This document shows, one piece after another, positions 54,406 to 63,852 of a DNA stretch of 64,000 nucleotides; the stretch's first letter is position 1; each line of letters begins with the position of its first letter. A program made the translations under genes and the position numbers. Source of the stretch: Aggregatilineales bacterium (GTDB lineage: Bacteria; Chloroflexota; Anaerolineae; Aggregatilineales; Phototrophicaceae); NCBI GenBank assembly GCA_030834905.1, contig JAUQWZ010000006.1:310001-374000 (forward strand), read 5' to 3'. The notes beneath the pieces are model-generated. The model did not search any database. It had not been told where the DNA came from and saw only the letters and a list, made by a program, of their open reading frames with translations.

Positions 54406-54506
54406 TGTTGCTTTTGCCCAAATTAATCCATTTTTCATAATTGTCTTTGCATCAATTTAGCGTAAATGAGATAAGCTGAATTAACAACAGCAAAAGGTGG
54501 TGCCCT

Positions 54507-55511
54507 ATGTTGCCGCAAAGTACTCTCTATGAAGCCGCGCAGATAGCCAATGTCCCTGTTGAGCAGGTAATTGCGGTCATCCTCGATTACGACGACGTTA
54601 CCGCCGATGTTCGCGCCCGCGTACAAACGGCACTCAAACTGAGCCAGAGCTTCCACGCCCACACCAGCATCGCCAGGCTGGGTGCCATCGTGCCTCGCAA
54701 CGTATCGGAGGACGGCTATCTTGGGGTGCTGGTTCGTGGCATCGCTGCGGCTGCGCGGGAAAGCGGCTACGAACTGCTGCTTCACCTGTACGAGCCGGAA
54801 CGTCGTACCAATATCGCTGCCCTGCTGCGCGAGGCAGAGGTCGTTGGCGCGGTAATCGGCGTGCCGCTGAACGACGAGGACATGACAGCCCTCTACTTCG
54901 ACAAAACCATGCCCTATGTGTTTATCGACCATATGAGCAACGTTCCCGACCCGAATGCGCTCATCATCGAAGCCGACAATCGTCACGGCGTCGCCGAGGT
55001 GATGCAGCACGTCATCGAACTGGGACACCGGCGAATTGGTTTCATCACTGGCGACTCGGCATATGCCAGCGCCCACCAGCGGTTTGAGGTCTATCAGGTG
55101 GCGCTGGATGCCGCCGGAATCCCCTATGACGAGGCGCTGGTGGTCGAGGGCGACTGGACGCACGAGACTGCCCATGCGCTGACGCAGCAGCTTCTCAATC
55201 TGGATAATCCGCCAACGGCAGTCGTTGGTTCGAACGATCTCAGCGCTTTGGGGGCAATGCAGGCGGCAAAAGAAGCCGGGCTGACCATCGGTGACCAAAT
55301 CTCAATCGCCGGATTCGATGATATCCCGATGGCGCAAATCGTCTCGCCATCGCTGACGACAGTTCGCCAGCCAACTCATACCATCGGCAGTCTGGCGGTT
55401 GAAATGCTGGTCAAGCGGCTGCGCGGCGGGTACATTGAAGAGCCGCACCTGTGCGTAAAAACCGAACTCATCATTCGCGAATCCACCGGGTGGGCGCCCG
55501 ACTCTCGCTGA
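54507..55511 (+). CDS. LacI-family transcriptional regulator
   Basis: 334 aa; AGGTGG precedes ATG 54507. N-terminal HTH and hinge at about 6-50 (LYEAAQIANVPVEQVIAVILD ... VRARVQTALKLSQSF), diverged from the usual A-x-x-A-G-V-S-x-x-T-V-S-R. The ligand-binding periplasmic-binding-protein domain is standard: IARLGAIVPRN, VEVMQHVIELGHRRIGFITG-type strand, VVGSNDLSALGAMQAAKEAGL, ISIAGFDDIPMAQIVSPSLTTVRQP. Such regulators sense sugars or nucleosides. No transport or catabolic gene stands in the same direction nearby; the neighbour on the other strand is a glycosidase-like lipoprotein. The upstream TTTAGCGTAAA near 54456-54466 could be an operator half. Confidence 0.87.
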   Translation: MLPQSTLYEAAQIANVPVEQVIAVILDYDDVTADVRARVQTALKLSQSFHAHTSIARLGAIVPRNVSEDGYLGVLVRGIAAAARESGYELLLHLYEPERRTNIAALLREAEVVGAVIGVPLNDEDMTALYFDKTMPYVFIDHMSNVPDPNALIIEADNRHGVAEVMQHVIELGHRRIGFITGDSAYASAHQRFEVYQVALDAAGIPYDEALVVEGDWTHETAHALTQQLLNLDNPPTAVVGSNDLSALGAMQAAKEAGLTIGDQISIAGFDDIPMAQIVSPSLTTVRQPTHTIGSLAVEMLVKRLRGGYIEEPHLCVKTELIIRESTGWAPDSR

Positions 55512-55534
55512 CCAATGCCAGCCGATACGACTCA

Positions 55535-55563
55535 AAACGGGTGAGTGTTGAACTCACCCGTTT
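55535..55563. terminator. hairpin terminator between convergent genes
   Basis: AAACGGGTGAGT (55535-55546) pairs with ACTCACCCGTTT (55552-55563), loop GTTGA. 12-bp perfect stem 23 nt after the LacI stop. Works in both directions by symmetry (AAA and TTT arms) between the regulator and the glycosidase gene. Confidence 0.85.
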
Positions 55564-55642
55564 GGTCGTGTACTCAGTGTTCCCGGTTTCACACGGTCAT
55601 ACCGCCCCTGAAACGGCAATCAGCGCCGCCCTGTCCTCTCGT

Positions 55643-57316
55643 TTACGGCTGTGGCAGCCCCGGCAGCGGAACCGGCGGCACGCCGCAGAAATCTGCCAGC
55701 GGGCCCACATCGGTTCGGACGGCGTCAAACAGCATCCAGAACAGCGGGCGCTCGGTTCGTCCACCACTCTCAAGGTCAAACTGACAATCATTGCCTGGCA
55801 CAAGGATGCTGTATGCCGCGCGCTCGTCGCGGTTCTCCACCATCCCGGCGAGGACGGCGAAGTTCAGGTTCCACAGGAACATCGGTCCCATATAGCCGCT
55901 TTCCTGTCCGATCTGGAAAGCCCGGATCGTATAGCCCCCCTGCGCCCAGCGGTCGGTGTATCCCATCCATGGTTCCGGCGGACTGCCGGGGAAGCCATCC
56001 CAGGTTGCCCAGCCAAATTCCGTCGTCCACATCTTCCGGTCAGCATCGCCGTTATCCACCATGATCCGGCGATAGTCTTCGATGGTGTCATGGAAGAAGA
56101 ACACCCGGTTATTATCATAGTCGCGTCCGCCTACCGGGTCGCAGCAGGTCGCGTCGGGCGCGTTGCCCCACCCATAAGGATGCACGCCTACGACAACGTT
56201 GGGATCGGCGTAATTCGCCAGTCCCGCCGCGTACATCTCGCGCAGAAAGGCGCGATCATCGCGCGCGCCGGGAACCTCGCCCACCGGCGCAAGTCCGGCG
56301 GTAATCACCGGAATATCAGCAGAAACGGCGCGAACCGCGCGATAGGCTGGCTCAAACAGGCGCATATAGCCCGCGCCCGAAAACGGCAGCCCACCCTGCC
56401 ATTCGCGGCTCAGATTCGGCTCGTTCCAGATTTCGATGGCGTCGATGTACAGCCCGAAGATCGCCCAGTCCTCAGGGCGGTCGCCGGCATTGATTTCGTC
56501 GTACATGATGGTGATGAAGTTCGCCAGATGCTCCGGGTTGTCCGGAGGACCATCTTCCGTCTGATTCGTGCCGCGCGCCCATCCCGGCGCTTTAACGACG
56601 CTCGCCAGCACGTTCAGACCGCGATGGTTGGCGTCTTCAAGATGCTGTTCCACCCGCCGGAAAAAGACGTTGTCCCGTTCTTCGGGTCCGGTAGGCTGCA
56701 TATCGCGCCACGAAATCTGCACCTTTATCCACTGGATGCCAAGCTGCTCGATCCGCGTCATGGCATAGTTCCAATCGGCTTCATCCAGGTTCACATCCAA
56801 CTGAATGCCGATCTGGCTGCCATCAAGGTTTGGCAGCAGCACCGGCACTAAGGTGACATCGGGCGGCAGCGGCGTTGGCGAAGCCCCTTCGATTGTCGGC
56901 AGCCCCGGCTGTGTCGGCGGAATTGGGCTGGCAGGCAGCACATATTCCGGTCCCACGATGGGACCCTGAACCACCGAGGTCGGTCCTGGCGTCACCTGCG
57001 GTACCGCTGGCGTGACCTGAAGCACCACGCCGGTCACGGTCGGCGCGGCGGCAGTCGTCGCAGGCGCGTCGGTCGCCGTCGGCGGCAGCGGCGTTTCAGT
57101 CACCGTTGTAATGGTCGCTGTCTCGGTCGGCGTGTGGGTCGGAAGCAGAGTTTCACTTGGCAGCGCAGCTACCTGGGCGTCCGCCGTCTCCTGCGCCTGC
57201 ACGACAGGATCGGGAGTCGGCGTTACATAGATTACCACCGGCTCGCAGCCAAACGCCGCGACCAGCAGCCCAACGATCAGGAACAGAGTAAGGTGGTAAA
57301 GTTGAAGTCGTCTCAT
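55643..57316 (-). CDS. lipoprotein with Pro/Thr linker and GH39-like glycoside hydrolase domain
   Basis: 557 aa from ATG 57316. Lipoprotein signal: hydrophobic core LTLFLIVGLLVAAFGC with the lipid Cys at about residue 24. Residues about 35-180 are Thr/Pro-rich, a wall-spanning linker. The C-terminal about 380 residues are a (beta/alpha)8 barrel of clan GH-A: WIKVQISWRDMQP, VLASVVKAPGW, the acid/base IEIWNEPNLSREW, and the nucleophile MWTTEFGWATW. Both Glu are present, so it should hydrolyse or bind a surface glycan; the nearest type is GH39/GH5-like. The ribosome binding site is weak. Confidence 0.82.
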   Translation of the reverse strand: MRRLQLYHLTLFLIVGLLVAAFGCEPVVIYVTPTPDPVVQAQETADAQVAALPSETLLPTHTPTETATITTVTETPLPPTATDAPATTAAAPTVTGVVLQVTPAVPQVTPGPTSVVQGPIVGPEYVLPASPIPPTQPGLPTIEGASPTPLPPDVTLVPVLLPNLDGSQIGIQLDVNLDEADWNYAMTRIEQLGIQWIKVQISWRDMQPTGPEERDNVFFRRVEQHLEDANHRGLNVLASVVKAPGWARGTNQTEDGPPDNPEHLANFITIMYDEINAGDRPEDWAIFGLYIDAIEIWNEPNLSREWQGGLPFSGAGYMRLFEPAYRAVRAVSADIPVITAGLAPVGEVPGARDDRAFLREMYAAGLANYADPNVVVGVHPYGWGNAPDATCCDPVGGRDYDNNRVFFFHDTIEDYRRIMVDNGDADRKMWTTEFGWATWDGFPGSPPEPWMGYTDRWAQGGYTIRAFQIGQESGYMGPMFLWNLNFAVLAGMVENRDERAAYSILVPGNDCQFDLESGGRTERPLFWMLFDAVRTDVGPLADFCGVPPVPLPGLPQP

Positions 57317-57410
57317 ACGTTCAAATAGTAGCACAGCCAGATTAACCTGGACATTGGCAGTTGCAGCGAAAACATCAGTTTCATGGTACAATAAGAACAT
57401 CTGTTTCAAT

Positions 57411-57438
57411 TTGACACTGGCGTTTTTTCCCATACAAT
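57411..57438 (+). promoter_or_regulatory. gyrA promoter (sigma-70 type)
   Basis: TTGACA at 57411-57416 and TACAAT at 57433-57438, 16-nt spacer, in the gap between the divergent lipoprotein gene and gyrA. Predicted leader about 26 nt. Confidence 0.7.
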
Positions 57439-57470
57439 GAGGCGGCACTCACCGTAAACAGGACTGATTT

Positions 57471-59963
57471 ATGACATTAGGTTTGGTTCGTCAGGTCAAC
57501 ATCGGTCAGGAGATGCGTGAGGCGTACCTGGACTATGCCATGAGCGTCATCGTGGCGCGCGCCCTGCCAGACGCCCGTGATGGCTTAAAACCCGTCCACC
57601 GCCGCATCCTCTACGCAATGTATGACATGGGTTTGCGCGCCGATACGCCTTACAAGAAAAGCGCGCGTATCGTTGGCGAAGTACTCGGCAAATATCACCC
57701 CCACGGCGATTCGGCGGTCTACGAGTCGCTGGTGCGGATGGCGCAGGACTTCTCGATGCGCAATCCCCTGGTCGATGGTCAGGGCAACTTCGGCAGCATC
57801 GACGGCGATGGTCCGGCGGCGATGCGCTACACCGAAGCGCGTATGGCGGAAATCGGCGAAGAACTGCTGACCGATATTGGCATGGACACGGTCGATTTCG
57901 GCGAGAACTTCGATGGTTCGCTCAAAGAACCGCTGGTACTGCCGTCGGCGATTCCCAACCTGCTGGTGAACGGATCGTCCGGTATCGCCGTCGGGATGTC
58001 CACCAACATTCCGCCGCACAATCTCGGCGAAGTCTGCGATGCCCTGATTCACATGCTCAGGCATTGGGATACCATCGACGACGTCTCCATTCAGGACTTG
58101 ATGCAGTACATCAAAGGACCGGACTTCCCCACCGGCGGGCTGGTCTATCATCACAGCGACGACGCCGAGATAGACGAAGGCTCGCTCGTCGCCGCCTATG
58201 CCACCGGACGCGGCAAAATCATCATGCGCGCCCGCATCCACATCGAAGACATGGGGCGCGGTAAGTCGCGCATCATCGTCAGCGAACTTCCCTACCAGAC
58301 CAACAAATCGTCGCTGATCGAGCGCATCGCCACGCTGGTGCAGAACGGCAAGCTGGAAGGCATCGCCGACCTGCGCGACGAAAGCGACCGTCAGGGGCTG
58401 CGTCTGGCAATCGAACTCCAGCGCGGCGCAGATTCGACCAAAGTACTGGCGCGCCTGTTCCACCTGACGCCGCTTCAGGAAACCTACGGCATCATCATGC
58501 TGGCGCTGGTCAACGGCGAGCCGCGAACGCTCAGCCTGAAACAATGCCTGCGGGTGTATCTCGATCACCGTCTGGAAGTGGTGCGGCGGCGCAGTGAATA
58601 TGAACTGACCCGCGCCCGCGAGCGCGCTCACATCCTCGAAGGCTTGCTCAAGGCGCTGGATGTGCTGGACGAGGTCATCGCCACCATCCGGCGGTCACGC
58701 AATGTCGATACTGCCCGCAAAAACCTGATCGCCCTGCTCAAGATCTCCCCGATTCAGGCGGAAGCCATTCTGAGTATGCAGCTTCGCCGCCTCGCCGCGC
58801 TCGAACGCAAGGCAATCGAGGATGAGTACAAAGAGAAGGTCAAGCTCATTCAGTATCTCGAAAGCCTGCTCCAGAGTGAGGCGAAGATGCGCGACGTCAT
58901 CGCCGATGAGATGGTGACCATCAAGCAGGCGTACAGCGATCCGCGCCGTACCGTCATCGTCGGCGACACCGCCACCGCGCCCATCAACGGCGCATCATTC
59001 CAGGTGCCTGAAGAACACACCTGGGTGACGCTGACCACCACCGGCAGGATCGGGCGCAGCTACGAAACCACCGCGCCAAAAGTGACCGGCGACACCAAAG
59101 AGCCGCCGCGCTTCATCCTCGAATGCACAACCGCGCAGACCCTGTATTTACTCTCAACCGAAGGTCAATGCGTCACGATCCCCGTTCACGGGCTGCCACA
59201 GGTGCATAATCCCCAGGAAGGCGCGCCCTTCCAGGACGTAACCATGTTCAAGAACGGCGAGGAGATCGCGGCGGTGTTCAGCCTGCCATCCGATCTGGAG
59301 ACGGGCTTCCTGTTCTTCGCCACCGAGGGCGGCGAGGTCAAACGCCTGCGCGTCGAGGATATGCCGGGGTTGATGGCGAACGTCTTCAAGGTCATCGACG
59401 TCGAGAAGGAAGACAAGCTGCGCTGGGTGCTCATCACCTCCGGCGAAGATCAGGTCATTCTCGTCACGTCCGAGGCACAGGCAATTCGCTTCAAAGAGAG
59501 CGATGTTCGCCCAACAGGACTGGGCGCGGGCGGTATGCGCGGCATCAAACTGATGGGGCAGCGCGATAAAGTGATTGGCGCTTCGCTCGCTCACAGCGCG
59601 GCGTATTTGTGGGTGATCACCGATGACGGCATCGCCAAGGTCACGCCGCTGGCGGAGTATCCCACCCAGGGGCGCGCGGGCGCGGGCGTGATCACCATGA
59701 AGCTGCCAACCGGCAGTCTGGGCTTGGCAGCCGCCAAAACCACCGAAAAGCTGGATGAACCGGTGATCGTGCTCACTAACAAAGACCGCGCCAGGACTAT
59801 GAAGTTCAGCGCCGCGCCGCTGGTCAAACGGGCGAGCAAAGGCGACTTCGTCATGTCGGTGACCGGCAAGGAACAGGTCGTCGCCCTGGTCACCTATCAA
59901 CGCCAGCCACCCCCTCAATCGGCAGCGGCGGCAGCTAACGGTGCCAAAGCGCCAGCAGAATAG
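57471..59963 (+). CDS. gyrA: DNA gyrase (type IIA topoisomerase) subunit A
   Basis: 830 aa. Breakage-reunion subunit. Marks: [45 protein letters not shown] (quinolone region, Ser kept), catalytic Tyr in [24 protein letters not shown]. The C-terminal DNA-wrapping domain (from about 500) has six propeller-like repeats ([11 protein letters not shown] ... [11 protein letters not shown]). The GyrA box, normally QRRGGKG in the first blade, is absent there; the nearest match is QGRAGAG in a later blade (near 727). Wrapping may therefore differ, and topoisomerase IV-like activity cannot be excluded. CAGGA before ATG 57471. gyrB is not adjacent. Confidence 0.92.
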   Translation: MTLGLVRQVNIGQEMREAYLDYAMSVIVARALPDARDGLKPVHRRILYAMYDMGLRADTPYKKSARIVGEVLGKYHPHGDSAVYESLVRMAQDFSMRNPLVDGQGNFGSIDGDGPAAMRYTEARMAEIGEELLTDIGMDTVDFGENFDGSLKEPLVLPSAIPNLLVNGSSGIAVGMSTNIPPHNLGEVCDALIHMLRHWDTIDDVSIQDLMQYIKGPDFPTGGLVYHHSDDAEIDEGSLVAAYATGRGKIIMRARIHIEDMGRGKSRIIVSELPYQTNKSSLIERIATLVQNGKLEGIADLRDESDRQGLRLAIELQRGADSTKVLARLFHLTPLQETYGIIMLALVNGEPRTLSLKQCLRVYLDHRLEVVRRRSEYELTRARERAHILEGLLKALDVLDEVIATIRRSRNVDTARKNLIALLKISPIQAEAILSMQLRRLAALERKAIEDEYKEKVKLIQYLESLLQSEAKMRDVIADEMVTIKQAYSDPRRTVIVGDTATAPINGASFQVPEEHTWVTLTTTGRIGRSYETTAPKVTGDTKEPPRFILECTTAQTLYLLSTEGQCVTIPVHGLPQVHNPQEGAPFQDVTMFKNGEEIAAVFSLPSDLETGFLFFATEGGEVKRLRVEDMPGLMANVFKVIDVEKEDKLRWVLITSGEDQVILVTSEAQAIRFKESDVRPTGLGAGGMRGIKLMGQRDKVIGASLAHSAAYLWVITDDGIAKVTPLAEYPTQGRAGAGVITMKLPTGSLGLAAAKTTEKLDEPVIVLTNKDRARTMKFSAAPLVKRASKGDFVMSVTGKEQVVALVTYQRQPPPQSAAAAANGAKAPAE

Positions 59964-59973
59964 CTTAAAAACA

Positions 59974-60012
59974 CAGGGGCGACGTGCGGAATTTGTTCGC
60001 ACGTCGCCCCTG
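59974..60012. terminator. long hairpin between gyrA and the convergent regulator gene
   Basis: CAGGGGCGACGTGCG (59974-59988) pairs perfectly with CGCACGTCGCCCCTG (59998-60012), 9-nt loop. 15-bp stem, 10 nt after the gyrA stop, without T-tract. Terminator by position; sequence resembles the GGGGCG palindromes seen elsewhere. Confidence 0.65.
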
Positions 60013-60046
60013 CCATATCACCAGTCTCTTTGCCCCCAAAACCCGC

Positions 60047-61225
60047 TTAAGTCGCCGTCTCGCTGCGGATCGTCTCCGCCAGTTCGTGAATCTGCCGCCC
60101 GGGCGCGACGTCCAGCGACTGGCGCAGTTCGTTCTCCAGCCGGTCGTAGATGACCAGCGCCTCTTGAGGAAGGTTTAGCTCGCGGTAAAGCCGCATAATA
60201 GTGTAAACCAGATCTTCGCGCTGTAAGTTAGTCGTGGTTGCCCGCAGGTACAGACCGAGCGCTCGGCGCGGATCATTCATCCCCTGATAGATCTTGGCGA
60301 GGTTGATCAGCGCGTCGCCATACGCCTGCAGCAAGTCCTGCCGCCGCCTGACCACCCAGTTGGTTTCCAGCGAGGTCAGAAAATCGCCGCGATACAGCGC
60401 CGCTGCCTGCTCCAGCAGCACGACCGCCTCTTGGGCGGTTGCGATATCGCTATCCTGGGTCATCTCGGTAAACAGCGACACATCATAGCTCAGGTGAATG
60501 CGCGGCGAGATATGGTAAAAGCCCGACCAGTACACCGTCAGATCCGTACCCAGTACTTCGCTCACCTTGCGCTTGGTGACGTGAAAGACGTTGGTCGCCT
60601 CGCGTATCGACAGATCGGGCCAGAACGTCTCGAAGATTTCGGCGCGGCGCACCATCCCCCGATCAACCAGATAGAAGAACAGCGAGCGCGGCAGCACGCC
60701 GTCCCAGTTTTGTACCGGCTGTCCGTTCAACTGCACCCGCCCCGCGCCGAGCGCCCGCACCTCAAGCAGCGCTTCGCTGCCGTTGCTGCGCTGGGCGTAG
60801 TCCCACAGCATCAGCCGGTCGAGGGCTGGCACGAAATGCGCCTGCTGGCGCAGCGTGTCATCCGCCAGCAGTTCCGGCGGCAGCGCCCGGCTCAGGATGA
60901 TAAGGCGACCAGTCGGCATCTGCGCCAGCAGATCGTGAATCAGCGCCAGGAAATCGGCGGCAGCGGCGCGATCCGCTTCATCCAGAATAAGCGTGCTGAC
61001 GGTATTCAACCGGGCGTCCTGTGCCTCAAGCGCCTCGTTTATCTGCTGGCGCAGAACATCGCCCGTCAGACTGCTGCCCCGCAGGCGCAGGTAGACCGCA
61101 TCAGTCAGGATCTCGGCTAGAGCCATGTGCTGTTGAGCAAGATTTGGGTGAATGAAGATGAGACGAACGTCTGCACCTTTTCCATGAAGCTGCTGCGCGG
61201 CAAGCCGGCGTCGTGACAAAGACAT
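60047..61225 (-). CDS. winged-helix/BTAD transcriptional regulator with truncated NTPase part
   Basis: 392 aa from ATG 61225 (GGGGGA about 6 nt upstream). Residues about 20-140 look like the later part of a STAND/LuxR-type ATPase: LNTVSTLILDEADRAAAADFL (Walker B-like) and GRLIILSRALPPELLAD (sensor). No Walker A is present. Residues about 155-260 are the DNA-binding winged helix (LPRSLFFYLVDRGMVRRAEIFETFWPDLSIREATNVFHVTKRKVSEVLG). Residues about 265-390 are a BTAD helical repeat (SLFTEMTQDSDIATAQEAVVLLEQAAALY ... ALVIYDRLENELRQSLDVAP). Resembles SARP activators with the domain order changed. Target unknown; nothing nearby suggests a secondary-metabolite cluster. Confidence 0.75.
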   Translation of the reverse strand: MSLSRRRLAAQQLHGKGADVRLIFIHPNLAQQHMALAEILTDAVYLRLRGSSLTGDVLRQQINEALEAQDARLNTVSTLILDEADRAAAADFLALIHDLLAQMPTGRLIILSRALPPELLADDTLRQQAHFVPALDRLMLWDYAQRSNGSEALLEVRALGAGRVQLNGQPVQNWDGVLPRSLFFYLVDRGMVRRAEIFETFWPDLSIREATNVFHVTKRKVSEVLGTDLTVYWSGFYHISPRIHLSYDVSLFTEMTQDSDIATAQEAVVLLEQAAALYRGDFLTSLETNWVVRRRQDLLQAYGDALINLAKIYQGMNDPRRALGLYLRATTTNLQREDLVYTIMRLYRELNLPQEALVIYDRLENELRQSLDVAPGRQIHELAETIRSETAT

Positions 61226-61386
61226 CTTTTTCCCCCGATCCCAAAACAATCGCAGCAATACTAATTAGAAGTCTGTTCGGCTTACGCGATTGATGGAAGT
61301 ATACCGCCGCTATGTTGTCTGTGCTATAGAAAATAATAATTGGACAAAGCGGCTTTCAGTTCGGCGGGAGATCGCTAGAGGCTGAT

Positions 61387-61498
61387 ATGCACTTTCTAAC
61401 CCTCATCCCCTGCCCTTCTCCCTGAGGGAGAAGGGTGCAACCAGAGTCTTTGTCTGTAAGTCCCTCGCCCTGAGGGAGAGGGATTTAGGGTGAGGGCT
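61387..61498. repeat. CCCTCTCC-type dispersed palindromes, copy 4 (double)
   Basis: Two successive stems: CCCTTCTCCCT/AGGGAGAAGGG and CCCTCGCCCT/AGGGAGAGGG, ending GATTTAGGGTGAGGGC as in the copy at 27265. The left edge ATGCACTTTCTAACCCTCATCC matches that at 33195. It fills most of the 292-nt gap between the BTAD gene start and the end of rel. Confidence 0.75.
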
Positions 61499-61517
61499 TT
61501 TTAAGCAAGAACAAGCG

Positions 61518-63716
61518 TTAGGCGGGGTTGCGCCGCCGCGCTTCGGCAACGCTCCTGATACTTCCGAGGCGAGTGAGAATGCGGGTAAGCTGATTGGCGT
61601 TCGAAATTTCCATCGTGACCTGAATCGTGGCGATGTTCTGGCGAAGCTGCACATACACATCCGACATATTGACCTTTTCATCGGCAATCACGGTGCTGAT
61701 GTCGCGCATCAGCCCTTCGCGGTCATAGGCAATGATCTCAATCGCCACCGAATAGCGCTGCTCCTGGTTCACCTTGCCCCAGGTCACGTCAATCAGCCGT
61801 TCAGGTTCCTGTTCCAGATTCGGGCAGTCAGTACGATGTACCGTCACGCCGCGTCCACGAGTGACAAAGCCGACGATTCCATCGCCGGGCATCGGGTTAC
61901 AGCAGCGCGCCATACTGACCAGCAGCCCGCCTGTACCCAGAATATTGACGCCTTTCGAGGTGTCAATCGTCAGCGCTGAAGACGGCGGTCTTGGCTTCAG
62001 CATCTCCCTGTCGCGCGCTTCCTGCTCGCGGCGCTCCATTTCGAGGATGCGGTTGGCTATCTGCCCGCCGTTAATGTCGCCCGCGCCGACCGCCGCCAGG
62101 AAATCATCCAGCTTGTCGTAATTGAACCAGCCAGCAACCGTCTCGAACTGCATCACGTCGAGCAAGCCCAGGCGCTTCATCTCGCGTTCCAGCACCTCGC
62201 GCCCGCTGATGATGTTCTTGTCGCGATTCTGCTTGCGGAACCAGTGGCGGATCTTGGTGCGCGCGCGCTCGGTCTTGACGTAACCGAGGTTTGGATTCAG
62301 CCAGTCGAGGCTTGGTCCGCCGCGCTTCGAGGTCACAATCTCGACCTGATCGCCGGTTTGAAGCTGATGATCGAGGCTGACGAGCCGCCCGTGTACCTTC
62401 GCCCCACGACAGCGATGCCCGATTTCGGTGTGGATGTGGTAGGCGAAGTCCACCGGCGTCGCGCCAGTCGGTAAATCGACAATATCGCCCTTCGGGGTGA
62501 AGGCGTAAACCCGATCCTGGAAGACCTCCGTCTTCATCGTATTGACGAACGATGCCGCGTCTTCCGATTCCTGCCCGAATTCCATCAGCCGCCGCAGGTA
62601 GCTGATGCGCTTCTCAAAGGCTTCGTCGTGCTTGCGCGCCCCGCCCTCTTTGTAGCGCCAGTGGGCGGCGATACCGTACTCGGCGTTTTCGTGCATTTCC
62701 CAGGTACGAATCTGGATCTCAACCGTCTTGCCGTTCGAGTCCAGCACTGCCGTGTGCAGGCTCTGGTAGAAATTATCTTTTGGCGCGGCGATATAATCGT
62801 CAAATTCGCCCGGAATCGGACGCCACAGGTTGTGAACCACGCCCAGCACCAGATAACACTGTGGGTTGGTGTCCACAATCACGCGCACCGCGCGCACGTC
62901 ATAAATCTGCTCGAACGGCAGATGCTTGCGATCCATCTTCTTGTAGATGCTGAAGATATGTTTGGGGCGTCCGCTGATGGTGGCGTTGGTAATCCCGTAC
63001 TGCGCCAGTTCCTTACGCAGCACGTCGATCACGCTTTGCATGTAGGCTTCGCGGCTGGCGAGGCGCTCGTCAATACTCGCCGCAATCTCGCGGTAGGCGT
63101 CCGGCTCAAGATAGCGGAAGCTCAGGTCTTCCAGTTCCCACTTAATCTGCCAGATACCGAGGCGATTCGCCAGCGGTGCGAAGATGTCCAGCGTTTCCTG
63201 GGCGACCAACCGCTGCTTTTCGGCGGGCATGTAACCAAGCGTGCGCATGTTGTGCAGGCGGTCTGCCAGCTTGACGATGACGACGCGAACATCATCGCCC
63301 ATCGCCAGCGCCATCTTGCGGATGTATTCCAGCTCGCGGTCAATATGCCGACCGCGCTTATCGGCTTCAGATTTGATCGGTAAATTCTTGAGTTTGGTCA
63401 CGCCATCGACGATATTGGCGACGCTCGCGCCAAATTCGCGGCGGATTTCTTCCAGTGTAATGCTCGTATCTTCAATCAGATCGTGCATCAGCGCCGCGGC
63501 GATGGCTTCGGCGTCCAGGCGCATTTCCGCCAGGATATGGGCGACCGCCAGACAATGAGTGAAATACGGCTCGCCCGATTTGCGAAACTGTCCGGCGTGG
63601 GCGGCTTCCGCCTTGATGAAGGCGCGTTCAATCAGCGAGCGATCATTCGGTGAAAGCTCTGGGAGAAGATCGAGCAGGGTTTGCAGTTCAGTTGAGACGA
63701 CGGCGGTATGGCTCAT
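61518..63716 (-). CDS. rel: bifunctional (p)ppGpp synthetase/hydrolase
   Basis: 732 aa. Makes and degrades the stringent-response alarmone. The hydrolase HD domain is intact (THCLAVAHILAEMRLD, ALMHDLIEDT, VKLADRLHNMRTL). The synthetase domain has the bifunctional-type sequence (SGRPKHIFSIYKKM, YDVRAVRVIV, IAAPKDNFYQSLHTAVLDSNG, YGIAAHWRYKEG). TGS domain (VYAFTPKGDIVDLPTGATPVDFAY), zinc-finger/CC region (MARCCNPMPGDGIVGFVTRGRGVTVHR) and C-terminal ACT domain follow. ATG 63716 is preferred (GAGG 9 nt upstream) over GTG 63731. Confidence 0.96.
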   Translation of the reverse strand: MSHTAVVSTELQTLLDLLPELSPNDRSLIERAFIKAEAAHAGQFRKSGEPYFTHCLAVAHILAEMRLDAEAIAAALMHDLIEDTSITLEEIRREFGASVANIVDGVTKLKNLPIKSEADKRGRHIDRELEYIRKMALAMGDDVRVVIVKLADRLHNMRTLGYMPAEKQRLVAQETLDIFAPLANRLGIWQIKWELEDLSFRYLEPDAYREIAASIDERLASREAYMQSVIDVLRKELAQYGITNATISGRPKHIFSIYKKMDRKHLPFEQIYDVRAVRVIVDTNPQCYLVLGVVHNLWRPIPGEFDDYIAAPKDNFYQSLHTAVLDSNGKTVEIQIRTWEMHENAEYGIAAHWRYKEGGARKHDEAFEKRISYLRRLMEFGQESEDAASFVNTMKTEVFQDRVYAFTPKGDIVDLPTGATPVDFAYHIHTEIGHRCRGAKVHGRLVSLDHQLQTGDQVEIVTSKRGGPSLDWLNPNLGYVKTERARTKIRHWFRKQNRDKNIISGREVLEREMKRLGLLDVMQFETVAGWFNYDKLDDFLAAVGAGDINGGQIANRILEMERREQEARDREMLKPRPPSSALTIDTSKGVNILGTGGLLVSMARCCNPMPGDGIVGFVTRGRGVTVHRTDCPNLEQEPERLIDVTWGKVNQEQRYSVAIEIIAYDREGLMRDISTVIADEKVNMSDVYVQLRQNIATIQVTMEISNANQLTRILTRLGSIRSVAEARRRNPA

Positions 63717-63824
63717 TCCATCCACCCTCACTTTTTCAGGTGTATCCAGCTATTCTACTACACTTCCGCGCCTGCGTCGTTAACCTGTTATAATTGGGCA
63801 TGGGGAATTGTGGTGACATATTCC

Positions 63825-63852
63825 GTAGGGGCGCAGCGTGCTGCGCCCCTAC
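63825..63852. repeat. GTAGGGGCGCAGC/GCTGCGCCCCTAC palindrome
   Basis: Perfect 13-bp stem with a 2-nt loop. Related to 35714-35737, 46235-46260 and the hairpin at 59974. The remaining bases to the window end (63853-64000) show no gene; a start codon could lie beyond. Confidence 0.75.
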
